From assembly GCF_035046485.1 (NCBI RefSeq), contig NW_026917420.1:1-64000 (forward strand): 64,000 nt of DNA, given 5' to 3'. The first letter of the stretch is position 1, and the number at the start of each line of letters is the position of its first letter. The stretch comes from Aedes albopictus. Lineage: Eukaryota; Arthropoda; Insecta; Diptera; Culicidae. The notes under the pieces were generated by a model. It made no database searches, was not told the origin of the DNA, and saw only the letters and a program-made list of their open reading frames with translations. The translations under genes were made by a program, and so were the position numbers. Positions 13,040 to 24,765 of this stretch are shown one piece after another.

Positions 13040-14289
13040 AAATGTCTGCTCTTATTCTGGGAAACTCCTCAGAGAATTTCCAAAGGAAAAAGTACTTTGA
13101 GGATTTCATAGCGAAATTTCAAAAGCAATTCCAAGAAAAGCTCTTTAGCATTTTCTAAAAATTCTTGGAAGAATTTCTGGGCGAATTCATGGAGAAATAG
13201 CGGCACACATTCTCAACAATATTCATTGAGTATTTTCATGGCGAAATTTCCAGAGATATTCTTTTAAAATGGCGAACGTGTGATAATTTTGAGAATTTCG
13301 TGAAACATTTTTGAAAGAACTCCACAGGATGTTTGAAAGAATGTCTTGGGATATATCAAGAAAAACATTGTAGACGATTTCCTGGTTTAGTTTGTGTAAT
13401 TTATGGAAGAATTCCTTGGACAAATATCAGAAAAGTTCATGGGGGAAATTTGGAAAATTTCCCAAAAATTCTTAGAAAAATTCCTGAAGATTTTTAGGTG
13501 AATTATTTGGGTACGTTTGGGGAAAGCCCTTGCATCAATTTTGGAGAATCGCTGACAGCATTTCTGGAAAAAAAAAATCCGGAGTAGTTTATGGGGAAAT
13601 CCTAGAGAAACCTGGAGAAATTCCTAGTAAATTTAGAGAGTCTTCTATTCTGTGCGAACGTCGGGAAGAATTTCAAAGGAATTTTTGAGACGAATACGAG
13701 GCAATTCCTTGTGGTATTTCTATGGGAATTTCTTGAAGAAATTCTTGGGATAATTTCTGCTTAAAATCTTGATGAATTCCCGGGATGTTCTAGAATATAA
13801 TTGAGAAAAAATTTCTTAGAACAAGGGCTGTACGAGATTTTGCAGGGAAAAAAAAATTCCGAAGTGAATTCGGAAGCATTTTTTGGATGAATTCCTGGCT
13901 GATTGCAAGAAAGAAATCCCAACAGAGCTCCCGAGAAACTCCTAGAGAAATTCCCGGAAAAATTTCCTGAGAGATTCCCGAAGAAATCCTCAGAGGAATT
14001 CCCAAAAAGATTACTGGAGGAATTCCCAAAAAGATTACTGGAGGAAATCCCTGCAGGATTTCCTGGAGGAATTTCCGGAAGCTTTTCCTGGAAGAAATAC
14101 CGCAGAAATTCTTGAAAGGATTACGGACCGAAGGAATTTCTGGAGGAATTCTAAGAAGCATTTCTGAAAAAAAAACCCCAAAACATTTCTGGAGGAATTG
14201 TCAAAAGAAATTCTGGAAAAATTCCCAAAGGTGTTTTAGGAAGAATTCCTGGAAAAACTCCAATAGGAATTTCTGGAGAAATTCCTTGA
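13040..14289. repeat. Diverged left flank of the 12-bp minisatellite
   Basis: GAATTTCTGGA, GAAATTCC and GAGAAATTCCTAG words become progressively more regular toward 14290, consistent with an old array whose centre has been re-amplified. Confidence 0.65.
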
Positions 14290-17216
14290 CAAATTCTTGG
14301 AGAAAGTCCTGGAGGGACTCCTGGAGGAATGCCCAATGAAATTGCTGGAGGAATTTCCAGACAAATTCTTGGAGGAATTCCCAGAGGATTTCCCAGAAGA
14401 ATTCTCAGAGGAATTCCCAGAGGAATTCCAAGAGGAATTCGCAGAGGAATTCCTGGAGGAATTCCTGGAGGAATTGCTGGCGGAATTCTTGGAGAAATTC
14501 CTGGAGGAATCCCAGGCGGAATTCCTGGAGGAATTTCCAGAGGAATTCCTGGAGGAATTCCCAGCGGAATTCCTGAAGCAATTCCTAGAGGAATTCCTGG
14601 ATGTTCATGGAGGAATTCCCAGAGGAATCCCTGGATGTTCATGGAGGAATTCTCAGAGGAATTCCTGGAAGAATTACCCGAGGAATTCCTGGATGAATTC
14701 ATGGAGGAATTCCTGGCGGAATTCCTGGAGGAATTTCCAGAGGAATTCCTGGAGGAATTTCCAGCGGAATTCCTGGAGGAATTCCTAGAGGAATTCCTGG
14801 ATGTTCATGGAGGAATTCCAAGAGGAATCCCTGGATGTTCATGGAGGAATTTCCAGAGGAATTCCTGGAGGAATTCCCAGAGGAATTCCTGGAGGAATTC
14901 TCAGAGGAATTCCTGGAGGAATTCCCAGAGGAATTCCTGGAGGAATTCCCAGAGGAATTCCTGGAGGAATTCCCAGAGGAATTCCTGGAGGAATTCCCAG
15001 AGGAATTCCTGGAGGAATTCCCAGTGGAATTCCTAGAGGAATTCTCAGAGGACTTAATAGAGGAATTCTCAGAGGAATTCGTAGAGGAATTCCCAGAGGA
15101 ATTCCTGGACGAATTCCCAGAGGAATTGCTGGAGGAATTCCCAGCGGAATTCCTAGAGGAATTGTCAGAGGAATTCCTAGAGGAATTCTCAGAGGAATTC
15201 ATGGAGGAATTTTCAGAGGAACTCCTAGAGGGATTCCCAGAGGAATTCATAGAGAAATTCCCAGTGGAATTCCTGGAGGTATTCCCAGTGGAATTCCTGG
15301 AGGAATTCCAAGTGGAATTCCTTGAGGAATTCCCAGAGGAATTCCTGGAGGAATTTCCAGAAGAATTGCTGGAAGAATTCTCAGAGGAATTGCTGGAGGA
15401 ATTCCTAGAGGAATTGCTGGAGGAATTCCCAGAGGAACTCACGGAGGAATTCCCAGAGGAATTCCCAGAGGAATTCTCAGAGGAATTCCAAGAGACATTC
15501 CCAGAGGCATTCCTAGATGAATTCCCAGAGAAATTTTCAGAGGAATTCCCAGAGGCATTCTCAGAGGAATTCCTGGAGGAATTGCCTGAGGAATTCCTGG
15601 AGGAATTGCAGGAGGAATTCCTGGAGAAATTCCCAGATTCCTGGAGGAATTCCCAGAGGAATTCCTGGAGGAATTCACAGAGGAATTCCCAGATGAATTC
15701 CCAGTTGAATTCTCAGAAGAATTCCAAGAGACATTCCCAGAGGAATTCCTAGATGAATTCCCAGAGAAATTCCCAGAGGAATTCCCAGATAAATTCCCAG
15801 AGAAATTCTCAGAGGAATTCCCAGAGGAATTCTCAGAGGAATTCCCAGAGGCATTCTCAGAGGAATTCCTGGAGGAATTGCCTGAGGAATTCCTGGACGT
15901 ATTCCCAGAAAAATTGCTGGAGGAATTCCCAGTGGAATTCCTAGAGGAATTCTCAGAGGACTTCCTAGAGGAATTCTCAGAGGAATTTCTAGAGGAATTC
16001 CCAGAGGAGTTCCTGGACGAATTCCCAGAGGACATGCTGGAGGAATTCCCAGCGGAATTCCTAGAGGAATTGTCAGAGGAATTCCTAGAGGAATTCTCAG
16101 AGGAATTCCTAGAGGAATTCTCAGAGGAATTCCTAGAGGGATTCCCAGAGGAATTCATAGAGGAATTCCCAGTGGAGTTCGTGGAGGTATTCCCAGTGGA
16201 ATTCCTGGAGGAATTCCAAGTGGAATTCCTTGAGGAATTCCCAGAGGAATTCTCAGAGGAATTCCAAGAGACATTCCCAGAGGAATTCCTATATGAATTC
16301 CCAGAAAAAAATCTCAGAGGAATTCCCAGAGGAATTCTCAGAGGAATTCCCAGAGGCATTCTCAGAGGAATGCCTGGAGGAATTCCCAGAGGAATTCCTG
16401 GAGGAATTCCCAGAGGAATTCCTGGAGGAATTCCCAGAGGAATTCCTGGAGGAATTCCCAGAGGATTTCCTGGAGGAATTCCCAGAGGAATTCCTGGATG
16501 AATTCCCAGAGGAATTCCTGGAGGAATTCCCGGAGGAATTTCTGGAGGAATTCCCAGAGGAATTTCTGGAGGAATTCCCAGAGGAATTTCTGGAGGAACT
16601 CCCAGAGGAATTTCTGGAGGAGTCCCAGAGGAATTCCTGGAGGAATTTCCAGAGGAATTCCTGGAAGAATTTTCAGAAGAATTCCTGGAGGAGTTCCCAG
16701 AGGAATTCCTGGAGGAATTCCCAGAAGAATTCCTGGAGGAATTTCCAGTGAAACTCCTGGAGGAATTCCAAGAGGAATTCCTGGAGGAATTCCAAGAGGA
16801 ATTCCTGGAGGAATTCCAAGAGGAATTCCTGGAGGAATTCCTAGAGAAATTCCTGGAGGAATTCCTAGAGGAATTCCTGGAGGCATTCCTAGAGGAATTC
16901 CTGGAGGAAATCCTAGAGGAATTCCTGGAGGAATTCCTAGAGGAATTCCTGGAGGAATTCCTAGAGCAATTCCTTGAGGAATTCCTAGAGGAATTCCTGG
17001 AGGAATTCCTAGAGGAATTCCTGGAGGAATTCCTAGAGGAATTCCTGGAGGAATTCCCAGAGGAATTCTTGGAGGAATTCCTGGAGGAATTCCTGGTGGA
17101 ATTCCCAGAGGAATTCCTGGAGGAATTCCCAGAGGAATTCCTGGAGGAATTCCTAGAGGAATTCCTGGAGGAATTTCTAGGGAATTCCTAGAGGAATTCC
17201 CAGAGGAACCTACCAA
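14290..17216. repeat. 12/24-bp minisatellite with an EcoRI site in most units
   Basis: Nearly 3 kb of alternating GAATTCCTGGAG and GAATTCCCAGAG units with modest variation. The unit length is a multiple of three and stop-poor in all frames, so long pseudo-ORFs ([33 protein letters not shown] and their mixtures) appear on both strands. These have no start context, domains or conserved reading phase. Confidence 0.95.
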
Positions 17217-18480
17217 AGACTTTTCTTAAGAAATTTTTGGAGCAATTTCTAGGTAAATTCTAGGGGAGTTTCTAGGGAAACTTCTTTTTTTTTTTTAAAT
17301 GGAATGTGGGCCAATTTTTGGAAGATATTCTGGTTATTTTTAAAAGAGTTGGCGAAATTTCATTTATAGGAGGAATTTTTCGCAATTTTTGGTGGAATTC
17401 CTGGGAAAAATGTTGGGTTAATTCCTTAGGAAACTCTTAGGAAAGCTCGTTTGGACTTTTTTGGAGAATTCACAGATTTTCATGATTATTATTCAAAGAG
17501 GTATTTCTGTGGCAATCCTTGCAGTTATTCGTGAGGACTTTTGAAGACATTCCTGAAGGGATTACTGGAGGAATTTCTAAGGAAATTCCATGAGTCATTT
17601 CGGGTAGAAATTACAAAACAATTACGAAGAAATTACGAAAAAAAATCACAAAGGGAATTTTTAGTAGATATCCATGGGGAATTCCTGGGTGAACTACTGG
17701 GATGATTTCGGGGAAAATACTCAAGGGGATTCTTAGAGAAGTTTGGAGAAGGATGTTTTTAATAACTCTTGAAGGAATTTCTACAGGAATTGACATTATT
17801 CCTGAGGAAATTGCAGTTGAAATGCCTGAAAATAATTTTTAGGTAAACCTACAAGAATTTCTTAAGGATTATCGGAGGAATTTCTGGAAAATTTCGAAAG
17901 GAATTCCTGTAGAAATTTGAAGGAACTTCCTGGTGAAATTCCTGCAAGAATTCTAAAAGGTTTGTAGGAGAATTCTTAAAAAGAGTTTTCTCGGAGGAAT
18001 TTCGGGATTTTTTGATAAATTATTGGAACATTTCTAGGAATAGTTTGTTATGAAATTTCACTAAAAATATCCGAGGAAACTACTAAAGAATTTCTGGGGA
18101 AATATCTGGGGAAATATCTGTGAAAATTTCTGTGGAAATTTCTGTGGAAATTTCCGGGGAAATTTCTGGGGAAATTTCTGAGGAAATTTTTGGGAAAATT
18201 TATGTGAAAATTTCTGGGGAAATTTTTTAGGGAAATTTCTGAGGAGATTTCTGGGGAAATTTCTGGCGAAATTTCTCGGAAAATTTCTGGGAAAATTTCT
18301 ATGGAAATTTCTGAAAAAATTTCTGTGGAAATTTTTGGCAAATTTCTGAGGAAATTTCCGGGAAATTTTCGGGGAAAATTATTATGGGAAATTTTCGGGG
18401 AAAATTTCTGGGAAATTTTCTAGGGATATTTCTGGGAAGTTTACTGGGGAAATTTCTGGTGAACTCCTGGAGGACATTAT
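17217..18480. repeat. Diverged right flank and GGGGAAATTTCT sub-array
   Basis: Decayed relatives of the central unit. The clearest part is 18100-18440, where a 12-bp unit GGGGAAATTTCT is repeated about 25 times with substitutions. Short frames (for example minus strand 18048-18341) are by-products. Confidence 0.7.
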
Positions 18481-19070
18481 ATAAGAAATCCAGTCAGAAG
18501 TCGTATGCTCTGGTGGAAGTTTTTTGGTAGATTTTTTAAAAGAAATTTGAGGAAATGTCTGAAGAATTCCTTATTGAAATCATTTGATAAAAACTAAAAA
18601 AACTTCTGGAGGAGTTTCATTGGCGATTCCTGAGATAAATATCGGAATCATTCCTCTCAGAAACCGTAGAATAATACTTGGGTGAAAGGACCAGAACATT
18701 TCATAGACATTTTTGGGATAATTACTGAAGAATTTCCTCATGAAATCTTTAGAAAATTCTTAAAAGAAATGTTCATAGCATTTCCTGACGATTTCTTTTT
18801 TGAGGAATTCCTTGGAGCATTTTTGGGGAAATTACTGGAGAAGTTACTAGGTCAATTACTGCGAAATTTCTGCGGAGAATTCACGGAAGATATATCAGGT
18901 TATTTATTGGAAAAATCGCAGGGAAATTACTGGGTGAAATGACGGTAACATTTGAAGAATTTGTATGGGAATTTCTAGGGGAAGTCCAAAGAATTCATGA
19001 GCAATTATTCACAGAATGTTACTGGTTTGTTATTCTTCGTGGAATTTATTTTCTTGAAAAAATGTTAATA

Positions 19071-19960
19071 GAGTAAAGTGGGGCAAAATTTCGAGTGGGG
19101 CAAGAGTTTCTTTTAAAGTTTTTAAGCTCAATTCAAATTATTTCTTTCGGGTGTCAAGGTTGTTCGAAACCTTTTTGAAAAAGAGTCTTTCACTCCAAAA
19201 ATTATGAAAATTGATCAATATTTCGAGAAGTTATGACAAAATGTTGGTTTTTGATGATAAAATTGTAACATGCGATGGCCCTTCCAACGCATGGAATGAA
19301 ATTTTAATGAAATCGAATTCGATATTTTATTTTGGGGCGTAACTAGGTATATTTTGAAGATGCTCTAGCATGTATAACTTTTTGCAAAAAAGATTTGGAA
19401 ATCGTATTTTACACATAGTGGGGCAAAAGTTCGAGTCATGTGGCAACTTTAGGTAGAAACCTAAAATTCTGCAAAATGTACATAATATCTCTAAGAGTGA
19501 TGGAATTAGTGAGAAAATTCGATTAAAGTTGAAAAAAAATGTTGTTTTATCTGAATTTGGCGGAAAACTACTAATTTTTGGTGTAGTAAATTTAACCCTG
19601 ATTTGGGTAAAATCCAAATCGAATTTTAAAGTGTATTCCAGTTCTAACATCAAATATTAAGTGGTTTCAGGCGTTCCTATTACCAAAGTGTCAAAATAGT
19701 TTGCTACGGCTAGCGAAATTCCACAAACACTAGATTCGAACTTTTGCCCCAGTGGTGGGGCAAGAGTTCGAATAAAACACACACATACAAAAAGTGTTGT
19801 AACTCAAAATTGAAAAGACATTTGGCTTAACTTTGTTCAGCAAAATTTTAGCTCATGGATGGTAGAATCACCACACGGTATTTATTTAATTTTATTTGCT
19901 TCGATTTTTTGAAATAGGTTGAATTATCAACTAAGGTCGAACTTTTGCCCCACCTTACTC
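19071..19960. mobile_element. TA-flanked element with GTGGGGCAAAA ends
   Basis: 890 bp with ends GAGTAAAGTGGGGCAAAATT and, on the other strand, GAGTAAGGTGGGGCAAAAGT, next to TA on both sides. GGGGCAAGAGTTCGA-type motifs recur inside (near 19095, 19421 and 19755). No transposase ORF. Probably a non-autonomous Tc1/mariner-type element. Confidence 0.65.
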
Positions 19961-20892
19961 TATGTAAGTCCTTATTGCAAACATACGCTTAAATAATACA
20001 TGGAAATTCATGTGATTATTATAAGGGATACCTTTTAAGTAGTATTTGAAAATAAAAAATGTTGAAAACGAATTCCAGAAATGGCTTTCGATGTTACTGG
20101 ATTAATTGTTCGAGGAATTTCTAGAGTAATGCCAAGGCGAAATTCCTAGAAGAAAATGCTGGTAAAAACGTGGAATTCCTTGTGACATTTTTAGGAATAT
20201 TGCTCATAAAATTTCTGCAGCCTCCTAGAAGAGCTTCCGGTTGTTGCTATTACGCGAAATTTGAGGATAATTTCTTTCAAATCTTGAAATCTTGAAATGT
20301 TTTTAGGAAGAAACATGAGAAACAAATCTGGGAGAGTTTCGAAGGGAATTTCCGGGTCATTAAAGACAGGAACTTCCATGGAAGTTAGCAGGAGCGTTCT
20401 TGAAACAATTGTCAGAAGCAGGAAATTCCAATAAATTTCTAAGGCAATTCCTGGTGAAAATTCTCAAGTAATTCCTAGGGTCGTTTTAGAAACATTTCCT
20501 GGAGAAATGCCAGAGAGAGTTCCTAAGAGATTTCACTAAGAAGGCACAGGAACATTTCTCAAGAACAATAACAAGTCCGATATGGTAAGAGTGTGGCGTG
20601 GAGAGTAAAATTAGAGAAATCTTCACGTGATTAAACACAGTATACGATAATTTATCTGTTGGCAGTTGAGTGCTCAAACAGATCTCCTACTGCTCTTTAG
20701 CGTAACACGAAAATCGATCCACTGTTCCACTGTAGTGAACTAGAATAAAGAATTTCATGAACCCTACTGTTACTGTTTTCAATGTGAAAGCTACTGTTAC
20801 AGCAATATCTTCTACAAATTCAAGGGTTTGGACTTTGGATATCCTAAAAATTCCTTATAATGTCTTATGAGCTTGGCCTATAAGAATAAAGC

Positions 20893-22735
20893 AAACCAAA
20901 GGTGAAGTAATGGTGAAGTAAAGATGAAATAATGGTAAAGATAAGGTAAAGTAAAGGTAAAGTAAAGATAAAGTAAAGGTAAAGTAAAGGTAAAGTAAAG
21001 GTAAAGTAAAGGTAAAGTAAAGGTAAAGTAAAGGTAAAGTAAAGGTAAAGTAAAGGTAAAGTAAAGGTAAAGTAAAGGTAAAGTAAAGGTAAAGTAAAAG
21101 TAAAGTAAAGGTTAAGTAAAGGTTAAGTAAACGTAAAGTAAAGGTAAAGTAAAGGTTAAGTGAAGGTAAAGTAAAGGTTAAGTAAAGGTAAAGTAAAGGT
21201 AAAGTAAAGGTAAAGTAAAGGTTAAGTGAAGGTAAAGTAAAGGGAAAGTAAAGGTAAAATAAAGGTAAAGTAAAGGTAAAGTGAAGGTAAAGTAAAGGTA
21301 AAGTAGAAGTGAAGTAAAGGTAAAGTAAAGGTAAAGTAAAGGTAAAGTAAAGGTAAAGTAAAGGTAAAATAAAGTTGATTATGTTTGGCTACGCAGTCAT
21401 TTATTGAACAAACGACGTTCTTTATTTGCCCGACGTTTCGACACGGGGATTGTGTCTTCTTCAGGGGGTAAATATTTGTGTCGTTATTTGTCCTATGTTT
21501 AGTCGAACTATAACTGTCGGGTTTAGCGAATTTTGGTACATGACTTTGAAATTTCTAATTTTTTCCCGCACAACTTGTACTGCTCAATGGCGCAATCTTT
21601 CTCTGCGTAGCCAAACATAATCAATTCCACCAAATCAGTCGATTTATCATCAGTTTGGTAAAATAAAGGTAAAGTAAAGGTAAAGTAAAGATAAAGTAAA
21701 GGTAAAGTAAAGGTAAAGTAAAGGTAAAGTAAAGGTAAAGTAAAGGTAAAGTAAAGGTAAAGTAAAGGTAAAGCAAAGGTAAAGTAAAGGTAAAGTAAAG
21801 GTAAAGTAAAGGAAAAGTAAAGGTTAAGTAAAGGTTAAGTAAATGTAAAGTAAAGGTAAAGTAAAGGTTAAGTGAAGGTAAAGTAAAGGTTAAGTAAAGG
21901 TAAAGTAAAGGTAAAGTAAAGGTAAAGTAAAGGTAAAGTAAAGGTTAAGTGAAGGTAAAGTAAAGGGAAAGTAAAGGTAAAATAAAGGTAAAGTAAAGGT
22001 AAAGTGAAGGTAAAGTAAAGGTAAACTAGAAGTGAAGTAAAGGTAAAGTAAAGGTAAAGTAAAGGTAAAGTGAAAGTAAAGTAAAGGTAAAGTAAAGGTA
22101 AAGTAAAGGTTAAGTAAAGGTAAAGTAAAGGTAAAATAAAGGTAAAGTAAAGGTAAAGTAAAGGTAAAGTAAAGGTTAAGTAAAGGTAAAGTAAATGTAA
22201 AGTAAAGGTAAAGTAAAGGTAAAGTAAAGGTAAAGTAAAGGTAAAGTAAAGGTAAAGTAAAGGTAAAGTAAAAGTAAAGTAAAGGTTAAGTAAAGTTTAA
22301 GTAAATGTAAAGTAAAGGTAAAGTAAAGGTTAAGTGAAGGTAAAGTAAAGGTTAAGTAAAGGTAAAGTAAAGGTAAAGTAAAGGTAAAGTAAAGGTTAAG
22401 TGAAGGTAAAGTAAAGGGAAAGTAAAGGTAAAATAAAGGTAAAGTAAAGGTAAAGTAAAGGTAAAGTGAAAGTAAAGTAAAGGTAAAGTAAAGGTAAAGT
22501 AAAGGTAAAATAAAGGTAAAGTAAAGGTAAAGTAAAAGTAAAGTAAAGGTTAAGTAAAGGTAAAGTAAATGTAAAGTAAAGGTAAAGTAAAGGTTTAGTG
22601 AAGGTAAAGTAAAGGGAAAGTCAAGGTAAAGTAAAGGTAAAGTAAAGGTAAAGTGAAGGTAAAGTGAAGGTAAAGTAAAGGTAAAGTAAAGGTAAAGTAA
22701 AGGTCAAGGCCAAGTAAAGTGAAGTAAAGTGAATT
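20893..22735. repeat. 11-bp minisatellite (GGTAAAGTAAA)n
   Basis: About 1.55 kb of array in two blocks (20893-21374 and 21657-22735). Units are GGTAAAGTAAA with GGTTAAGTAAA, GGTAAAGTGAA and GGGAAAGTAAA variants. The variants recur in a similar order in both blocks and again near 22270-22430, which points to segmental duplication within the array. The G and A bias is strictly on the plus strand. Confidence 0.95.
21375..21656. mobile_element. Foldback insertion inside the 11-bp minisatellite
   Basis: Begins TTGATTATGTTTGGCTACGC; the 22-bp inverse lies at 21603-21624, followed by a 32-bp single-copy tail. The 12-mer GGTAAAATAAAG flanks both sides (21363-21374 and 21657-21668), compatible with a target duplication, although this variant also occurs elsewhere in the array. 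The interior carries GCCCGACGTTTCGACAC followed by a hairpin and CTTCTTCAGG. Confidence 0.6.
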
Positions 22736-23786
22736 GAAATGAAGTGAATTAGTAAAAATTCACACTGAGTGAAGAAATCTGAAGTGTAGTTTACGTCACT
22801 GACTACTTGCTTACATGTACTATTGAATCCTAGCAAATCAAATATTAAAAAAAAAAAGAAGAGAAATGATAGCTAAACAAGAAAAGAATGGTACGAGCTT
22901 AGAGGGTGACATAAGGAGAATCATTTCATGAGATGAGATTGAACACAGCATACGGGATTTTACAGATAAGGGTAAGGAATCGTTCATTAACTGCGTTACT
23001 TGAAAATACAGTATTGTTCCGACTTTATCACGCCCCTTTTCAAAACTGCTTTCAAATATTCTATAAAATCTATTTGCATTTTAAATATTTTTATCGTCGT
23101 AAAACGCGCCTTCAACATTCATCTTGAAGAAGAGGGGAAGCACTTGCTCTCAAATGTAACAGCAAATTAATGAAAAATGAAGGACTGACATGCGAAGGGC
23201 GTGATAAAATCGGAACATTACTGTATACCATTTTCAAATTCTAAGTTGATATGGATGACCTTCTTTTTGTTATGATATTCAGCATCGAAAATATAAGACG
23301 TTACATTAGCCGGATCTTCTACCCCTCTTCCAGAACACATCCTTACCACACCTATGCTGATGAGACTGCTCGTCCATCTCCCGGAGTACCTACTCCAATA
23401 ACTAACTACTTTCTCTGAGCAGTGGGCACACAGCATGGCGGTTACTTGATTACCACCACAGAGCTCCCCGGTGTTATTCTTTCTCGATCAACCAGCCAGC
23501 GCACGCTGGCTGGTCGGAGTTTCTTCAGGGCACATTCCGGTGGAAAGGCAGCCCTGTCCCCTTCCGACGAGCAAGGAAAGCGCAAGCAGCAAATGTACCT
23601 ACTTCATTATTAATCACCCGCGCGTAACTGCAAATGAACCCCCTGTCGAGACCCTACTTCTCCCCTCTCCCAAAGGTCAAAGAATCTACCTACTAGGGTC
23701 TCATTCCGATGCGGAGACATGTAACACTCTAGCTGTTCGCTGCCGGATGACAAACGGGGGTAGGTATAGGACACCGCAAAACTTAC
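22736..23786. other. No supported gene; likely intron or flank of the Beat-like gene
   Basis: Becomes GC-richer toward the Beat-like exon. It contains an 11-bp-arm palindrome at 23491-23514 but no further exon that I recognise. Confidence 0.4.
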
Positions 23787-23920
23787 CGTCATAGTGTTCA
23801 GCAGGAAAGTGATGGTGGCACCCGGCTTCGAGGGCGGTGTTGAACAGTTGGCCCGCAGGATGTCCCCCGGGTCGTACTTGGTGTGTTCCGTCCACAAAGT
23901 GGGCGGCGAGTGCGGGAGTT
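23787..23920 (-). CDS. Internal exon of a Beaten path (Beat)-like immunoglobulin-superfamily gene
   Basis: On the minus strand the polypyrimidine acceptor TCTCTTCCGCAG precedes the exon (high-coordinate end) and the donor GTAAGT follows (23786 down to 23781). The 134-nt exon carries two bases plus 44 codons: LPHSPPTLWTEHTKYDPGDI, then LRANCSTPPSKPGATITFLL and NTMT. The pattern (Y-x-x-G-D-I-L-R-A-N-C-S-x-P-P-S-x-P) is that of Beat-family second Ig domains, with the B-strand cysteine of the Ig disulfide. Beat proteins are secreted or membrane-anchored neuronal adhesion proteins that bind Side-family receptors. The remaining exons are presumably elsewhere, at least partly outside the window; none was recognised here. 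The gene runs opposite to the ropporin-like gene. Confidence 0.62.
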
Positions 23921-24405
23921 CTGCGGAAGAGAGAACATGGGAAAAACAGGTGATGAGAAAGGATATTGTTTTAATTGGTATTCCTTTTTTTCTTTGCTTA
24001 TTTCTCCCGGTGTATTTACGGTGCGATGTGGTGGGTGTCGATAATTGAACTGAGGTCGGTGCTATCCACCGACGCTATGTAGATTGTATGTAGACCGTTG
24101 ATTTAGAATTTCTTGAAAATATTTGCTTAGGCATGAAAAAAAACGGAGACAGTTTACATAGCATGTTATCTTTTTTGTCAATTTTTGCACATATTTTCTA
24201 GGTATTTCAAGGTGTTTCAGTAAATTTTAGGGAATTTCAGTGCGATTGAGGGGGTTCAACAGAAAAATTGTCAATCATATATGTATGAGCGTATGTTAGT
24301 ACAACTTTTTAGGTGATACAGTGAAAGACCACTAGCTTGTAAATTGGATGACCCATTCTCCAGAGAATTCTTGCATATCCTTAAACATCCTCCCGCTCTA
24401 ACTTA

Positions 24406-24647
24406 CACACTTAACTTTTTTCGCTGAATCTCGGCAATTTTTCTTGCTTTTCACCGAGATTGGCACCGCCGAGCGCTCAGCAAACTTGTTTTTCAACGAG
24501 ATCTCAGCAATCGTGCTGTTTGTTTGCTGAGGTCCAGGAAAAGTTTTGCCGAAATTCAGCTAACAAACGTAAATTTTTACCGAGATACGGTATAAATATT
24601 AGCTGAGACACGGTGGTGCCGGCGTTTGCCGAGCTCATCTTAGTGTG
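24406..24647. mobile_element. Short TA-flanked MITE with CACACT ends
   Basis: 242 bp starting CACACTTAAC and ending CTTAGTGTG, with TA on each side (24404-24405 and 24648-24649). Interior strings CGAGATCTCAGCAA and TCACCGAGATTGGC form partial internal inverse pairs. No ORF. Confidence 0.5.
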
Positions 24648-24765
24648 TAAACTCCCTTTAAACGTCGCTAACCTCCATCCTCTGACTCTTTCCAGTGAAC
24701 CTTCCTTCAACCACCGAAAACAGACATTCAATTTCGAACAATAATAATAGAAACATTTTCAAGTT

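Noticed and set aside
14297..17216. Acidic [11 protein letters not shown] and basic/glycine RGIPGGI or GNSSRNS 'proteins'
   Set aside because: All overlapping frames on both strands are open because the repeat unit is 12 bp and stop-poor. No start context or splice evidence.
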